From Hyphomicrobium sp. (GTDB lineage Bacteria; Pseudomonadota; Alphaproteobacteria; Rhizobiales; Hyphomicrobiaceae): 43,188 nt of DNA. The position numbers were made by a program, and so were the translations under genes. The stretch spans positions 1 through 43,188 of the forward strand of contig RXJH01000012.1 of the NCBI GenBank assembly GCA_003987725.1, given 5' to 3'. Shown piece after piece: positions 8,647-16,513 of this stretch; position 1 is the stretch's first letter; every line of letters begins with the position of its first letter. The notes beneath the pieces were generated by a model. That model made no database searches, was not told where the DNA came from, and saw only the letters and a list, made by a program, of their open reading frames with translations.

Positions 8647-9033
8647 TTAAGCGCTGATGATCAGTTGTGGAGGTTTTTGGAGAGGATCGGGTTCGAATTT
8701 GGCCCGCAAAGCATCGAGGTAGGCTGGATAGAGTACCCGCGTTCCCTCAAAATATGCAGTGTCGTAAAAGGAGCGCGTCAAAAAAGGTTCGAGGTACGGA
8801 GAGCTGCAAAGGTGATGTTCGAGACCTCCAAACGATCTCGAGCCGGTTGGGAAATACCCCTGATCCGAGTTGATCGTAGAATCAACGGCGACGGCGACAA
8901 GCTGAGATTGGGATGCACTTGAGGTAAAGTGCGATTGTACGTGCGTCGCTGACGTCGGTGCGGCACCAAACACGATCAACGCAGCAATGAGGGCATTTAA
9001 GAACTTAATTGTTCTGCTTGAACGTGAGCGCAT
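8647..9033 (-). CDS. Small exported protein with conserved C-terminal tail, copy 1
   Basis: The product is about 128 aa with a basic N-terminus, a single hydrophobic segment (FLNALIAALIVFGAAPTSA) and a polar mature region. It is a paralogue of the gene at 14637: both have GxEHHxCSxPxL mid-protein, then YPxYLDA, and end EPDPLxKPPxLxIxA. The Pro-rich end recalls small copper-associated exported proteins, but I cannot assign a family. The start is uncertain: ATG 9033 and ATG 9078 are both in frame and neither has a good ribosome site. The stop codon sits in the palindrome AGCGCTTAAGCGCT (8642-8655), and the same core surrounds the stop of the paralogue. It follows the TPR gene on the same strand. 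Confidence 0.6.
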   Translation of the reverse strand: MRSRSSRTIKFLNALIAALIVFGAAPTSATHVQSHFTSSASQSQLVAVAVDSTINSDQGYFPTGSRSFGGLEHHLCSSPYLEPFLTRSFYDTAYFEGTRVLYPAYLDALRAKFEPDPLQKPPQLIISA

Positions 9034-9100
9034 GCGCGAAAGTGCGTGGCCACCGCCCCAATATTCACGCTTTGGCATCCAACTGATCATAATAACAACA

Positions 9101-9125
9101 TGTTTTCCAACGGTGACAATGTCAA
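9101..9125 (-). promoter_or_regulatory. 25-bp element shared with 15092-15116
   Basis: On the plus strand it reads TGTTTTCC then nine bases then AATGTCAA. It matches the element upstream of the paralogous gene at 14637 in 21 of 25 positions. On the minus strand it begins TTGACA, a consensus -35, so it is probably a promoter with an operator. It lies 23 or 68 bases upstream of the two possible starts of the gene at 8647. Confidence 0.5.
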
Positions 9126-9243
9126 CCTGCCGCGCGATCATTCCAGCAATAATGGAGAATACGGACATTCTAATTTGGTCACTGTCTAATTCTGGCAACA
9201 TTCGCCGGATGATGGTTGCACGGGCAGGCAGAGTCAGAAGCTT

Positions 9244-9978
9244 TCATTGAGATGATCTGAAGGGAAAAATTGACCATCTTATCTTGGCTATTCCTTCTAT
9301 CGCACGCTGATTGGAGGGCTGAACGAGCAGCACGCGTTGGAAGTCGGTCAGTGCTTGCCCGGTCTGACCGAGCTTCAGATAGGCATAGCCGCGTTCGGAG
9401 AGGGCGGAGGCGGAGGAGGGGTCCCGCTCCAAAGCGGCCGAAAAATCTTCGACCCCTTTCACGACTTGGTTCAGTCTCATGTAGACAATGCCCCTCCTTA
9501 CATAGGCGTTGGCATCTTCGGGCTTGATAGCGATGGCTCGGCTGTAGTCACTCAATGCGTCGTCGAATTGACCGCTATTCACGTAAATCGCGGCGCGGTT
9601 GATGAGCGCCACTAGAAGCGCTGGGTCACGAACGAGCGCGTCGTTGTAATCTTGTAATGCACGAGCGATATCGCCCTCTTTGCGGTAGGCATTTCCCCGG
9701 TTGAAGTAGACGCGCGCGTCACCCGGCTTGAACCGCAACACACGTGAGTAGGTGGCGGCTGCTTCGGCGAAATGCCCGGCGTCAAATGCCCGCTTCGCAG
9801 CATCAGCAAAGAATTGCGCATTTCGATCGCGTTGTTCTTCCTCCTCGCTCGGTTCTTGTCGCTCCAATGCAAGTGCAGCCTCGGTCGAGCCGCTCACCGA
9901 GACCATGAGGATCGCAAGGATCGTCGCGCCTTTTCTGCGACGCGCTTCTAAGCTCCAACTTGCTCTCCAGATGCTCAT
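9244..9978 (-). CDS. Exported TPR-repeat protein coupled to czcA
   Basis: This 244-aa protein has an N-terminal signal-like segment (ILAILMVSVSGSTEAALA), an acidic linker and about five tetratricopeptide repeats from residue 55 to 235 (for example ARVYFNRGNAYRKEGDIARAL and ANAYVRRGIVYMRLNQVVKG). TPR domains are protein-protein scaffolds. Its ATG overlaps the stop of the RND pump gene (ATGA at 9975-9978), so it is translated with the pump and may act as a periplasmic assembly or accessory factor. This role is inferred only from position. Such a TPR partner is not part of the textbook CzcCBA complex. Confidence 0.88.
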   Translation of the reverse strand: MSIWRASWSLEARRRKGATILAILMVSVSGSTEAALALERQEPSEEEEQRDRNAQFFADAAKRAFDAGHFAEAAATYSRVLRFKPGDARVYFNRGNAYRKEGDIARALQDYNDALVRDPALLVALINRAAIYVNSGQFDDALSDYSRAIAIKPEDANAYVRRGIVYMRLNQVVKGVEDFSAALERDPSSASALSERGYAYLKLGQTGQALTDFQRVLLVQPSNQRAIEGIAKIRWSIFPFRSSQ

Positions 9979-12900
9979 GTCGACGCGGCTCCGGAGGAGG
10001 GCACCATTGTCGGCACGCGCTCGTCTCGCGCATCTCTCGCAGCGGATTTATTTCCGAACCTCAAGCAAAGCGCCGGCAGGACCAGCAACGTAAGGATGGT
10101 GGCGCTCACGAGTCCGCCGATCACCACAGTTGCGAGCGGCTTCTGTACCTCCGCTCCGGTGCCTGTGGAGAGCGCCATCGGTACGAACCCAAGGGACGCG
10201 ACAAGCGCTGTCATGACGACAGGCCGGAGGCGGGTCACCGCACCGGCGAAAATGGCTTTTCCGCGTTCAACCCCTTCCTCCGCGAGCTGGTTGATGCTCG
10301 TCATCATGACGAGACCGTTGAGTACCGCGACGCCAGAGAGCGCAATGAAGCCAACAGCCGCCGACACCGAAAACGGCATCCCTCGGAGCCAAAGCGCTAT
10401 GATGCCTCCTGTAAGGGCGAGTGGGACGGCAGAGAACACCAGCAGAGCATCTCGCGGAGATCCGAGCGCTGAATACAGGAGCAAAAATATCAGGAAGAAG
10501 CACGCTGGTACCACCACCATCATGCGCTGCTGTGCGGCGGCGAGGTTCTCAAATTGTCCGCCCCAAGAGATGTAATAGCCGGAAGGCAGCTTGATTTGGC
10601 TGGCTACTTTTCCCTGCGCCTCCCCGACCATAGATGCGATGTCGCGCCCCCGGATATTCGCGGTCACCACGACACGCCTTTTGCCGTTCTCGCGACTGAT
10701 CTGATTAGGTCCCTCCGTGAAAGCGAAACTCGCCACCTGCTCAAGGAGTACAGAAGATGACTTGCCGGTGCTGTCGGGTGGCAACGACACCGGCAGATGC
10801 TTAAGCCTTTCCAGATCCTCGCGCATGCCGTCGGGCAACCGCACGATAATTGGGAAGCGACGGTCTCCTTCGAACACCACGCCGGCTTCGCGACCGCCGA
10901 TAGCCGCACCAATGACGTCCTGGACAGCCAAGACACTCAGACCTAGGCGCGCTATTTCATCTTGGTTGATAGTGATTTCAAGGAACGGAAGGCCCGACGC
11001 TTGTTCGACGCTGATATCAGTAGCGCCTCGGGTGCCGCGCAAAATGGAAGCGACCTGATTGGCAGTTTTGAGCATCGGCTCAAAATCTTCACCAAAGACC
11101 TTAACTGCAAGGTCTCCTCGTGAACCGGCGAGAAGCTCATTAAACCGCATTTGTATCGGTTGCGAGAACACGAGGTTGTTGCCAGGTTGTTTCTCAATCG
11201 CGGCCTGGATTTTTGCCACGAGCGCATCTTTGCCCAACGCCGGATCCGGCCATTCTTTCATTGGCTTTAGCATGATAAAGGTGTCTGAGGCGTTTGGCGG
11301 CATTGGATCGGACGCCACCTCCGCTGTGCCGGTTTTAGAATAAACAAACGCGACCTCTGGGAACGTGCTGACGACTTTCTCCAGCTCGCTTTGCATCTGC
11401 TGCGACTGCGATAGGGACGTGCTCGGGATGCGTATCGCTTGCATCGACAGGTTCTTTTCATCGAGCGTCGGGATGAACTCCTGTCCGAGATTGGAAAACA
11501 ACGATCCGGCAAGCACCAGCAATCCTACTGCGCCAGCGATAAAGAAGCCCGGCTTGACCAAAGCTCCGCGGAGCAGCGGTTCATAAACGCGTCTGAGAAC
11601 GCGGACGAAAATGTTCTCCTTCTCCTCCACGCGCTTTGATAGCGTGATCGCAATGGCCGCCGGGACGAAGGTCATCGAAAGCGCGAAAGCCGCGATCAGC
11701 GCGATAATGACTGTGAGCGCCATCGGCTCGAACATCTTGCCTTCGATGCCGGTGAAGGTAAGTAGCGGCACATAGACAAGGATGATAATTGCCTGCCCGT
11801 AAACCGACGGCTTGATCATCTCTTCTGCGGAGCGGATCACAGTTTCCAGGCGTTCTTCCAGTGCAAGTTTGCGGCCCAGCTGGTGCTGATGCTCGGCAAT
11901 TCTGCGCAGGGTATTCTCCACGATGATGACCGCACCATCGACAATAAGCCCGAAATCGAGCGCGCCCAGACTCATGAGGTTCGCACTGATCTTCGTCTGA
12001 ACCATCCCAGTCATCGTGAATAGCATCGCGAGGGGAATGACCAACGCGGTGATCAAAGCTGCGCGGAAGTTCCCAAGCATGAGAAAGAGCACGACAATGA
12101 CGAGAAGCGCGCCTTCAGCCAGGTTCTTGCTCACGGTGGCGACCGTCGCGTCAACTAATTGCGTACGATTAAGAACGGTTTGAGCCTCGACTCCCGGTGG
12201 GAGGCTTTGGCGGATGGCTTGCATCTTGGCGTCGACGGCGGCCGCCACCGTGCGACTGTTGCCGCCGATCAGCATGAGCGCGGTGCCCACGACCACCTCA
12301 CGGCCATTTTCACTGGCGCTTCCCGTTCTCATTTCACGGCCGATACCAACGGTAGCGACATCCTTGATGCGGATGGCAACGCCCCCGCGCGTCGTGACGA
12401 CAACGTTGGCTATCTGCTCCGGCGTGGAAAGCCGACCCGTGCTAAGAACTGCAAAGCCTTCGCCGTTTCGCTCGACGTAGCCGGCGCCCCGGTTGACGTT
12501 GTTTTGCTCGATGGCTTGGGCGAGGTCGGTGAAGGAAAGCTTTAGGGCCGTCAAACGCGCGGGATCGGGCTGCACCACATACTGCTTTTCGTAACCTCCG
12601 ATGACATCAACTCCCGCGATACCCGGCACCGTGATCATCTGGGGCCGAATTATCCAATCCTGCACGGTTCGAAGATAAGCCGCGCGTTCCACGTCGGTCG
12701 TGAGCCGCTGGCCCTCGGGCGTCAGATAGGTTCCGTCGCCTTGTGGGCCTGCTTTTCCGTTCTCGAATTGCGGAGAACCTTCTGAGGCATACTGCACGGT
12801 CCACATGTAGATCTCGCCGAGGCCCGTCGATATCGGGCCAAGCTTGGGCGTGATGCCGTCGGGGAGGTTTTTCTCGGCTTCTCTCAGGCGTTCGCCGACC

Positions 12901-13226
12901 TGCTGGCGCGCGAAGTAGATGTCGGTGCTTTCCGAAAAGACGGCCGTGACCTGAGAAAAGCCATTTCGTGACAAAGACCGCGTGTATTCCAGACCTGAGA
13001 TACCGGCGAGCGCGGTCTCGATCGGGAAGGTTATCTGCTTCTCGATATCGCCTGGCGATAACGATGACGCGATCGTATTGATCTGCACCTGATTGTTGGT
13101 GATGTCGGGAACCGCGTCGATGGGTAGCCTGTCGAGCGAATAGACGCCATAGGCGGCTGCCGCGAGCGTCAGCATCACGACAAGCCAGCGCTGGTGAACG
13201 GAAAAGGCAAGAAGTCGGGCAATCAT
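9975..13226 (-). CDS. czcA: Heavy-metal RND efflux pump, inner-membrane subunit
   Basis: This 1083-aa proton-driven antiporter is the transport subunit of a tripartite Co/Zn/Cd-type efflux system. It shows the two-fold RND layout: one N-terminal helix, a large periplasmic loop, six helices, then the same again. Helix 4 carries DFGLIVDGAVIIVEN (D424 onward), the DFG/DGA form typical of divalent-metal (CzcA-like) pumps rather than the AIG/DA form of Cu/Ag pumps. The start is the ATG at 13226 (MIARLLAFSVHQRW), with AGGA eight bases before. The frame extends 15 codons further up, but that part overlaps the adaptor gene. It lies 13 bases after the adaptor and overlaps the TPR gene. No outer-membrane channel gene is in this operon; the one at 16514 may serve both pumps. 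Confidence 0.95.
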   Translation of the reverse strand: MIARLLAFSVHQRWLVVMLTLAAAAYGVYSLDRLPIDAVPDITNNQVQINTIASSLSPGDIEKQITFPIETALAGISGLEYTRSLSRNGFSQVTAVFSESTDIYFARQQVGERLREAEKNLPDGITPKLGPISTGLGEIYMWTVQYASEGSPQFENGKAGPQGDGTYLTPEGQRLTTDVERAAYLRTVQDWIIRPQMITVPGIAGVDVIGGYEKQYVVQPDPARLTALKLSFTDLAQAIEQNNVNRGAGYVERNGEGFAVLSTGRLSTPEQIANVVVTTRGGVAIRIKDVATVGIGREMRTGSASENGREVVVGTALMLIGGNSRTVAAAVDAKMQAIRQSLPPGVEAQTVLNRTQLVDATVATVSKNLAEGALLVIVVLFLMLGNFRAALITALVIPLAMLFTMTGMVQTKISANLMSLGALDFGLIVDGAVIIVENTLRRIAEHQHQLGRKLALEERLETVIRSAEEMIKPSVYGQAIIILVYVPLLTFTGIEGKMFEPMALTVIIALIAAFALSMTFVPAAIAITLSKRVEEKENIFVRVLRRVYEPLLRGALVKPGFFIAGAVGLLVLAGSLFSNLGQEFIPTLDEKNLSMQAIRIPSTSLSQSQQMQSELEKVVSTFPEVAFVYSKTGTAEVASDPMPPNASDTFIMLKPMKEWPDPALGKDALVAKIQAAIEKQPGNNLVFSQPIQMRFNELLAGSRGDLAVKVFGEDFEPMLKTANQVASILRGTRGATDISVEQASGLPFLEITINQDEIARLGLSVLAVQDVIGAAIGGREAGVVFEGDRRFPIIVRLPDGMREDLERLKHLPVSLPPDSTGKSSSVLLEQVASFAFTEGPNQISRENGKRRVVVTANIRGRDIASMVGEAQGKVASQIKLPSGYYISWGGQFENLAAAQQRMMVVVPACFFLIFLLLYSALGSPRDALLVFSAVPLALTGGIIALWLRGMPFSVSAAVGFIALSGVAVLNGLVMMTSINQLAEEGVERGKAIFAGAVTRLRPVVMTALVASLGFVPMALSTGTGAEVQKPLATVVIGGLVSATILTLLVLPALCLRFGNKSAARDARDERVPTMVPSSGAAST

Positions 13227-13239
13227 CGTATGGTCCTGA

Positions 13240-14517
13240 TCAATGGTCGTGCTGAGCTTCGGATTTCCCAAGCTCAGCCTTGAGTAGGAAGGTGTTCGCC
13301 ACCGCTATTGGTTCGCCGGCTTTCAACCCGGACAACACCTCGACAGCGTTGCCGTCGTCCTCGCCGATCGTGACTTGCCTGGACTCGAATCCTTCAGGAG
13401 TCCGCACGAACACGCGCGTCTTGCCCTCGATGGTCTGCAGCGCGGCCTTCGGGATTACGACAGCGGCCTTTGACTCTGATAGCGCGATGTCCGCTGTTAC
13501 AAAGGAACCTGGACGCCAAATCCCATCGCGGTTCTCCACCGACGCAATCACGCGGGCCGAGCGCGTATCCTGGTTGAGCACAGGACTGGTAAAGATGATT
13601 GTGCCTTCCGACTTCGTGGGACCTTGAATAGTGAGATGCTGCCCCTCCTTGATCGCCGGCAGATCTTGCGGCGAGACAGTGAGCTCAACCCAAATCTTCG
13701 ATAGGTCTGCAATCGCGTACAGTTCATGGACTTGTCCTTCCCCGCCCATCGGGGTGCCGACATCGACGAGCTGCTCCACAACGCGACCAGAGATGGGCGC
13801 TTTGATCTCGTACCGCTCGATACCGGTTGCCTCATGTGCAGCGCTTGCGAGCTTCGCTATTGCCTCTTGGGTCACGCCTAGCGCGGAAAGTTTTTGTTTC
13901 GCGACATCGCGCCGGACCTGCGCTTCCCGATAGGTCGCATCTGCGCGAAGGAGGCGCTGCTCAGACGAAACCCGCTTCTCCCAGAGCGTCTTCTCGCGCT
14001 CGTAGAGTGTTTCTTGCAGTCCGAAGTTTACGATCGAAGCAATGTATTCGCTTTTGGCATCCGCCACCTCACGGCTATCGAGGATCGCGATAACCTCACC
14101 GGCTTGCACCGTATCACCAAGGCGCTTTCTAAGCTCGGCGACGGTACCAACAACCTTTGACGGCACGCGCGCCACCTGATTGCGATCGGGGATGATCGTT
14201 CCCGGCACGCGGAGACGGGTCTGCAGGACGCCGGACTGAGCCTGTTGAACTGAGATTTTCGACTGATCGACCTGCTTATCAGCCATTGCAAGCTTGTTGT
14301 TTTCCTCTTCGTGGCCGCCTTCCTCGCTGTTGATGGCCTCCGATGGTGAAGCCTCATGCCCATGCTTTTCGCCGTCAGACCCATGGCCAGATTCAGCTCG
14401 GGATTCGGCACCTACGAGATCCTTCCATCGGGGCCCAATACCCTCTGTATGAAAAACGTACGCGCCCACGAACGTGCCGACAATGAGAGAGCCGGCGACG
14501 AGAATTAGTCGCTGCAT
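13240..14517 (-). CDS. czcB: RND periplasmic adaptor with His-rich N-terminus
   Basis: This 425-aa membrane-fusion protein links the inner-membrane pump to an outer-membrane channel. Residues 1-20 form a membrane anchor or signal. Residues 45-80 are rich in His, Glu and Asp (GHGSDGEKHGHE, GGHEEEN), a likely metal-capture segment seen in CzcB-type adaptors. Lipoyl, hairpin and beta-barrel regions follow (GTVAELRKRLGDTVQAGEVIAILDS; ISGRVVEQLVDVGTPMG). The start is taken as the ATG at 14517. A TTG seven codons upstream is possible, and no strong ribosome site is seen for either. The gene is followed after 13 bases by czcA. Confidence 0.93.
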   Translation of the reverse strand: MQRLILVAGSLIVGTFVGAYVFHTEGIGPRWKDLVGAESRAESGHGSDGEKHGHEASPSEAINSEEGGHEEENNKLAMADKQVDQSKISVQQAQSGVLQTRLRVPGTIIPDRNQVARVPSKVVGTVAELRKRLGDTVQAGEVIAILDSREVADAKSEYIASIVNFGLQETLYEREKTLWEKRVSSEQRLLRADATYREAQVRRDVAKQKLSALGVTQEAIAKLASAAHEATGIERYEIKAPISGRVVEQLVDVGTPMGGEGQVHELYAIADLSKIWVELTVSPQDLPAIKEGQHLTIQGPTKSEGTIIFTSPVLNQDTRSARVIASVENRDGIWRPGSFVTADIALSESKAAVVIPKAALQTIEGKTRVFVRTPEGFESRQVTIGEDDGNAVEVLSGLKAGEPIAVANTFLLKAELGKSEAQHDH

Positions 14518-14636
14518 AACGAGACAATCCAATGCCAAGAGTCGCGCTACTTTACAGTGCGCTCCAAAGCTAAAGTTTTTGAGGGAATGGCTGACGATCA
14601 GCCTACCACGCCCAGGGGGCGCGCAGGCTTATGCGC

Positions 14637-14996
14637 TTAAGCGCCGATGCTAAGCCGGGGTGGTTTGCGGAGCGGGTCCGGTTCCCGGGACGCTCCGATC
14701 GCATCCAGATAAGAAGGATAGCGAATACGCGTCACCCCAAGAAAGGCGTCCTCATAATTGGACCGCGAAGGGGAGGATTGCAAACATGGACAACTGCAAA
14801 AATGATGTTCCATACCATTAGGCGTTGTCGACTTACTGTCGGACTGACCCTGGTCACCGGCGATATAAAGATTGCTGACTTCGGTCTGCGCCGCCGAGCG
14901 ATCACCCGAAAAATGGGCTTTGGTGTGCGATGCCGTTATGTGCGCACCGGCAACAAATATCATCGTTGCCAGAAGGATTCTCAGGAACTTGCCCAT
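14637..14996 (-). CDS. Small exported protein with conserved C-terminal tail, copy 2
   Basis: This 119-aa product has one hydrophobic N-terminal segment (FLRILLATMIFVAGAHI), a histidine-containing polar middle and a cysteine cluster EHHFCSCPCL. The end is EPDPLRKPPRLSIGA. It is homologous to the protein at 8647, especially in the EHH-Cys segment, YPSYLDA and the tail. The ATG at 14996 is chosen because a hydrophobic export segment follows at once; the frame is open further upstream and the ribosome site is weak. It heads the czcB-czcA-TPR operon, 119 bases before czcB, which suggests a role in metal sensing or delivery in the periplasm. No named family was recognised. Confidence 0.6.
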   Translation of the reverse strand: MGKFLRILLATMIFVAGAHITASHTKAHFSGDRSAAQTEVSNLYIAGDQGQSDSKSTTPNGMEHHFCSCPCLQSSPSRSNYEDAFLGVTRIRYPSYLDAIGASREPDPLRKPPRLSIGA

Positions 14997-15091
14997 CCAA
15001 AACAAAGGCGTTCCGTGAGGCGTGCGCGCAGTTTGCGCGCGCGACACGATCGGTCCCGACTCTGATGCGTAAAGCTCCATAGGGCGGAAGG

Positions 15092-15116
15092 TGTTTTCCG
15101 ATGATGGCAATGTCAA
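15092..15116 (-). promoter_or_regulatory. 25-bp element shared with 9101-9125
   Basis: TGTTTTCC, nine bases, then AATGTCAA (plus strand), 21 of 25 identical to the element at 9101. On the minus strand the sequence begins TTGACATTGCCAT, which looks like a -35 followed by a MerR/CueR-like half-site. It lies 95 bases upstream of the chosen start of the small exported gene that heads the minus-strand czc operon. Confidence 0.5.
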
Positions 15117-15327
15117 GTCCCTAGGGGTGAGTCCGCCGCGGTAAATCCGCCCAACCCGAGAGAAACGCAGCACGTAGTTAGCGAGGTGGACGCAAGACTC
15201 CGGACTGCAAGCGGCTGCGCAATCGGAACAATGGGCAGAGGCACGTCACGAACTCGGGTCGAGAAGCGAGCCGCAAACCATGGCTGAGGCGGGAGGAGAT
15301 GCGACGGTGCAATATAATAAAATGGAG

Positions 15328-15603
15328 TTACGGCACCCGTTCGATCTTCGCCCCACGGCGGGGAACTAGATGTACGTGATAGACGGCATTATCACAGCGA
15401 AGGATCCAGCCGCCTTTCACATTGGGATGCTTCTGATCCTTTTCGGCGCTGACGCCCACTCCACATGGATAACCCTGCTTGCGGACCTGCTTGGCGGCGA
15501 CGTTCACTGAAGAGACTTTTGAGTCTTCACCGGCGCTTGCCAATGGGCAGCAAAGCGACAGGCCGGCTATCAGGATAAGTGACCCACGTATGGAGCTCCG
15601 CAT
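15328..15603 (-). CDS. Small secreted protein, unknown function
   Basis: This 91-aa protein has a signal peptide (LILIAGLSLCCPLASA, cleavage near residue 24). A compact mature domain holds two cysteines (YPCGVGV and ILRCDNA) likely to form a disulfide, and ends VYHVHLVPRRGAKIERVP. The alternating hydrophobic pattern at the end suggests beta strands. It lies alone between the two divergent czc loci, on the minus strand. I do not recognise the family. Bases 15117-15327 and 15604-15845 on either side show no gene. Confidence 0.6.
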   Translation of the reverse strand: MRSSIRGSLILIAGLSLCCPLASAGEDSKVSSVNVAAKQVRKQGYPCGVGVSAEKDQKHPNVKGGWILRCDNAVYHVHLVPRRGAKIERVP

Positions 15604-15845
15604 GATTCACCTGGTTGAGAATGGGATGCCCTAACGTTGGAAATGTAACATGTTCGGATCTTTCGACGAATAAAAATGGAGGTGGATACAGTCTTCATTC
15701 GGCGCCTGATCGTCGTCGCTGTGCTGGATGAACCTCGCACCGCTGATTGTAGATTTGCCTTCGCGCGTATGGCTTGTTGGCATGTATGCGCGCACGACGT
15801 GGGCGCCGCAGGATCGTCCGCCGTCATCGCATCGTTGCCATCAAC

Positions 15846-15876
15846 TTGACTTCAGAAGTCAAAAAACGGCGATAAA
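15846..15876 (+). promoter_or_regulatory. Palindrome and probable promoter of the plus-strand czc locus
   Basis: A perfect inverted repeat TTGACTT-CAG-AAGTCAA lies at 15846-15862. Its left arm doubles as a -35 (TTGACT), and GATAAA at 15871-15876 is a possible -10 after 19 bases. The long spacer recalls metal-activated promoters, but the palindrome is centred differently from the MerR sites elsewhere in this window, so another regulator is likely. Confidence 0.45.
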
Positions 15877-15979
15877 TCGGCACTTTCTTCGTGTTGCCAT
15901 TCCAGCACTGCGGCGTTCCGCACAAGCCAAGAGAGTCCCTGCTCGTGGTTTTTTTAGATGTATTTAGCCTGAAGTTGTG

Positions 15980-16432
15980 ATGTATTCCGCTTCGATGCTG
16001 CTACAAATTCTGCGCTCTCTGACAGTTGCTGCCCTCTTGTTGGCCATGACGGTCGCGGGATTGCCGTTGATTGTTTGCGTAAGCAACGCTCATGGAGCGG
16101 CTATCGAAATCGACCAGCCCCATGCCATTTCTCGACACGGAGAAACCGGGCGGCATTTCCTCCTCTTTAAATCTTCCTCAAGCTTGAACTCGCTCGACGG
16201 CTGTCGTGATTTCAGCCTCCAGCGCGCAACATTAGGCACGCAGAAGTGCGATCACGCCTTTGAAGCGCCCGGTCGGAACGATTCTCCAAAGAGCGCTAAA
16301 GGCTGTTTTATTACCGCCGGTATTTGGCTGATCCCAACTCCAGCATGTATGCGTACAAGCCTGTCAGATGGCGTAAGGCCGCTCATTCGATCGTATTTGA
16401 CTGATCGAAGCACGATCGTTCTCCGCATTTAG
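15980..16432 (+). CDS. Small exported protein ending DRSTIVLRI, copy 1
   Basis: This 150-aa product has an N-terminal hydrophobic segment (LRSLTVAALLLAMTVAGLPLIV) followed by a polar region with several cysteines and histidines. The start is the ATG at 15980, behind TGAAG; the GTG just before it is an alternative. Most of the sequence has no visible similarity to the protein at 29366, yet both end with DRSTIVLRI and a TAG stop. It precedes the plus-strand czcCBA genes. The function is unknown; position suggests a periplasmic accessory to metal efflux. Confidence 0.5.
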   Translation: MYSASMLLQILRSLTVAALLLAMTVAGLPLIVCVSNAHGAAIEIDQPHAISRHGETGRHFLLFKSSSSLNSLDGCRDFSLQRATLGTQKCDHAFEAPGRNDSPKSAKGCFITAGIWLIPTPACMRTSLSDGVRPLIRSYLTDRSTIVLRI

Positions 16433-16513
16433 CATCATCCGAGCTTCGAAGAGTTTCAGCCTGGCATCTGTCGATGCTTGGCCGACTGCACGTGGCCGCT
16501 CGGGGGATTTGGC

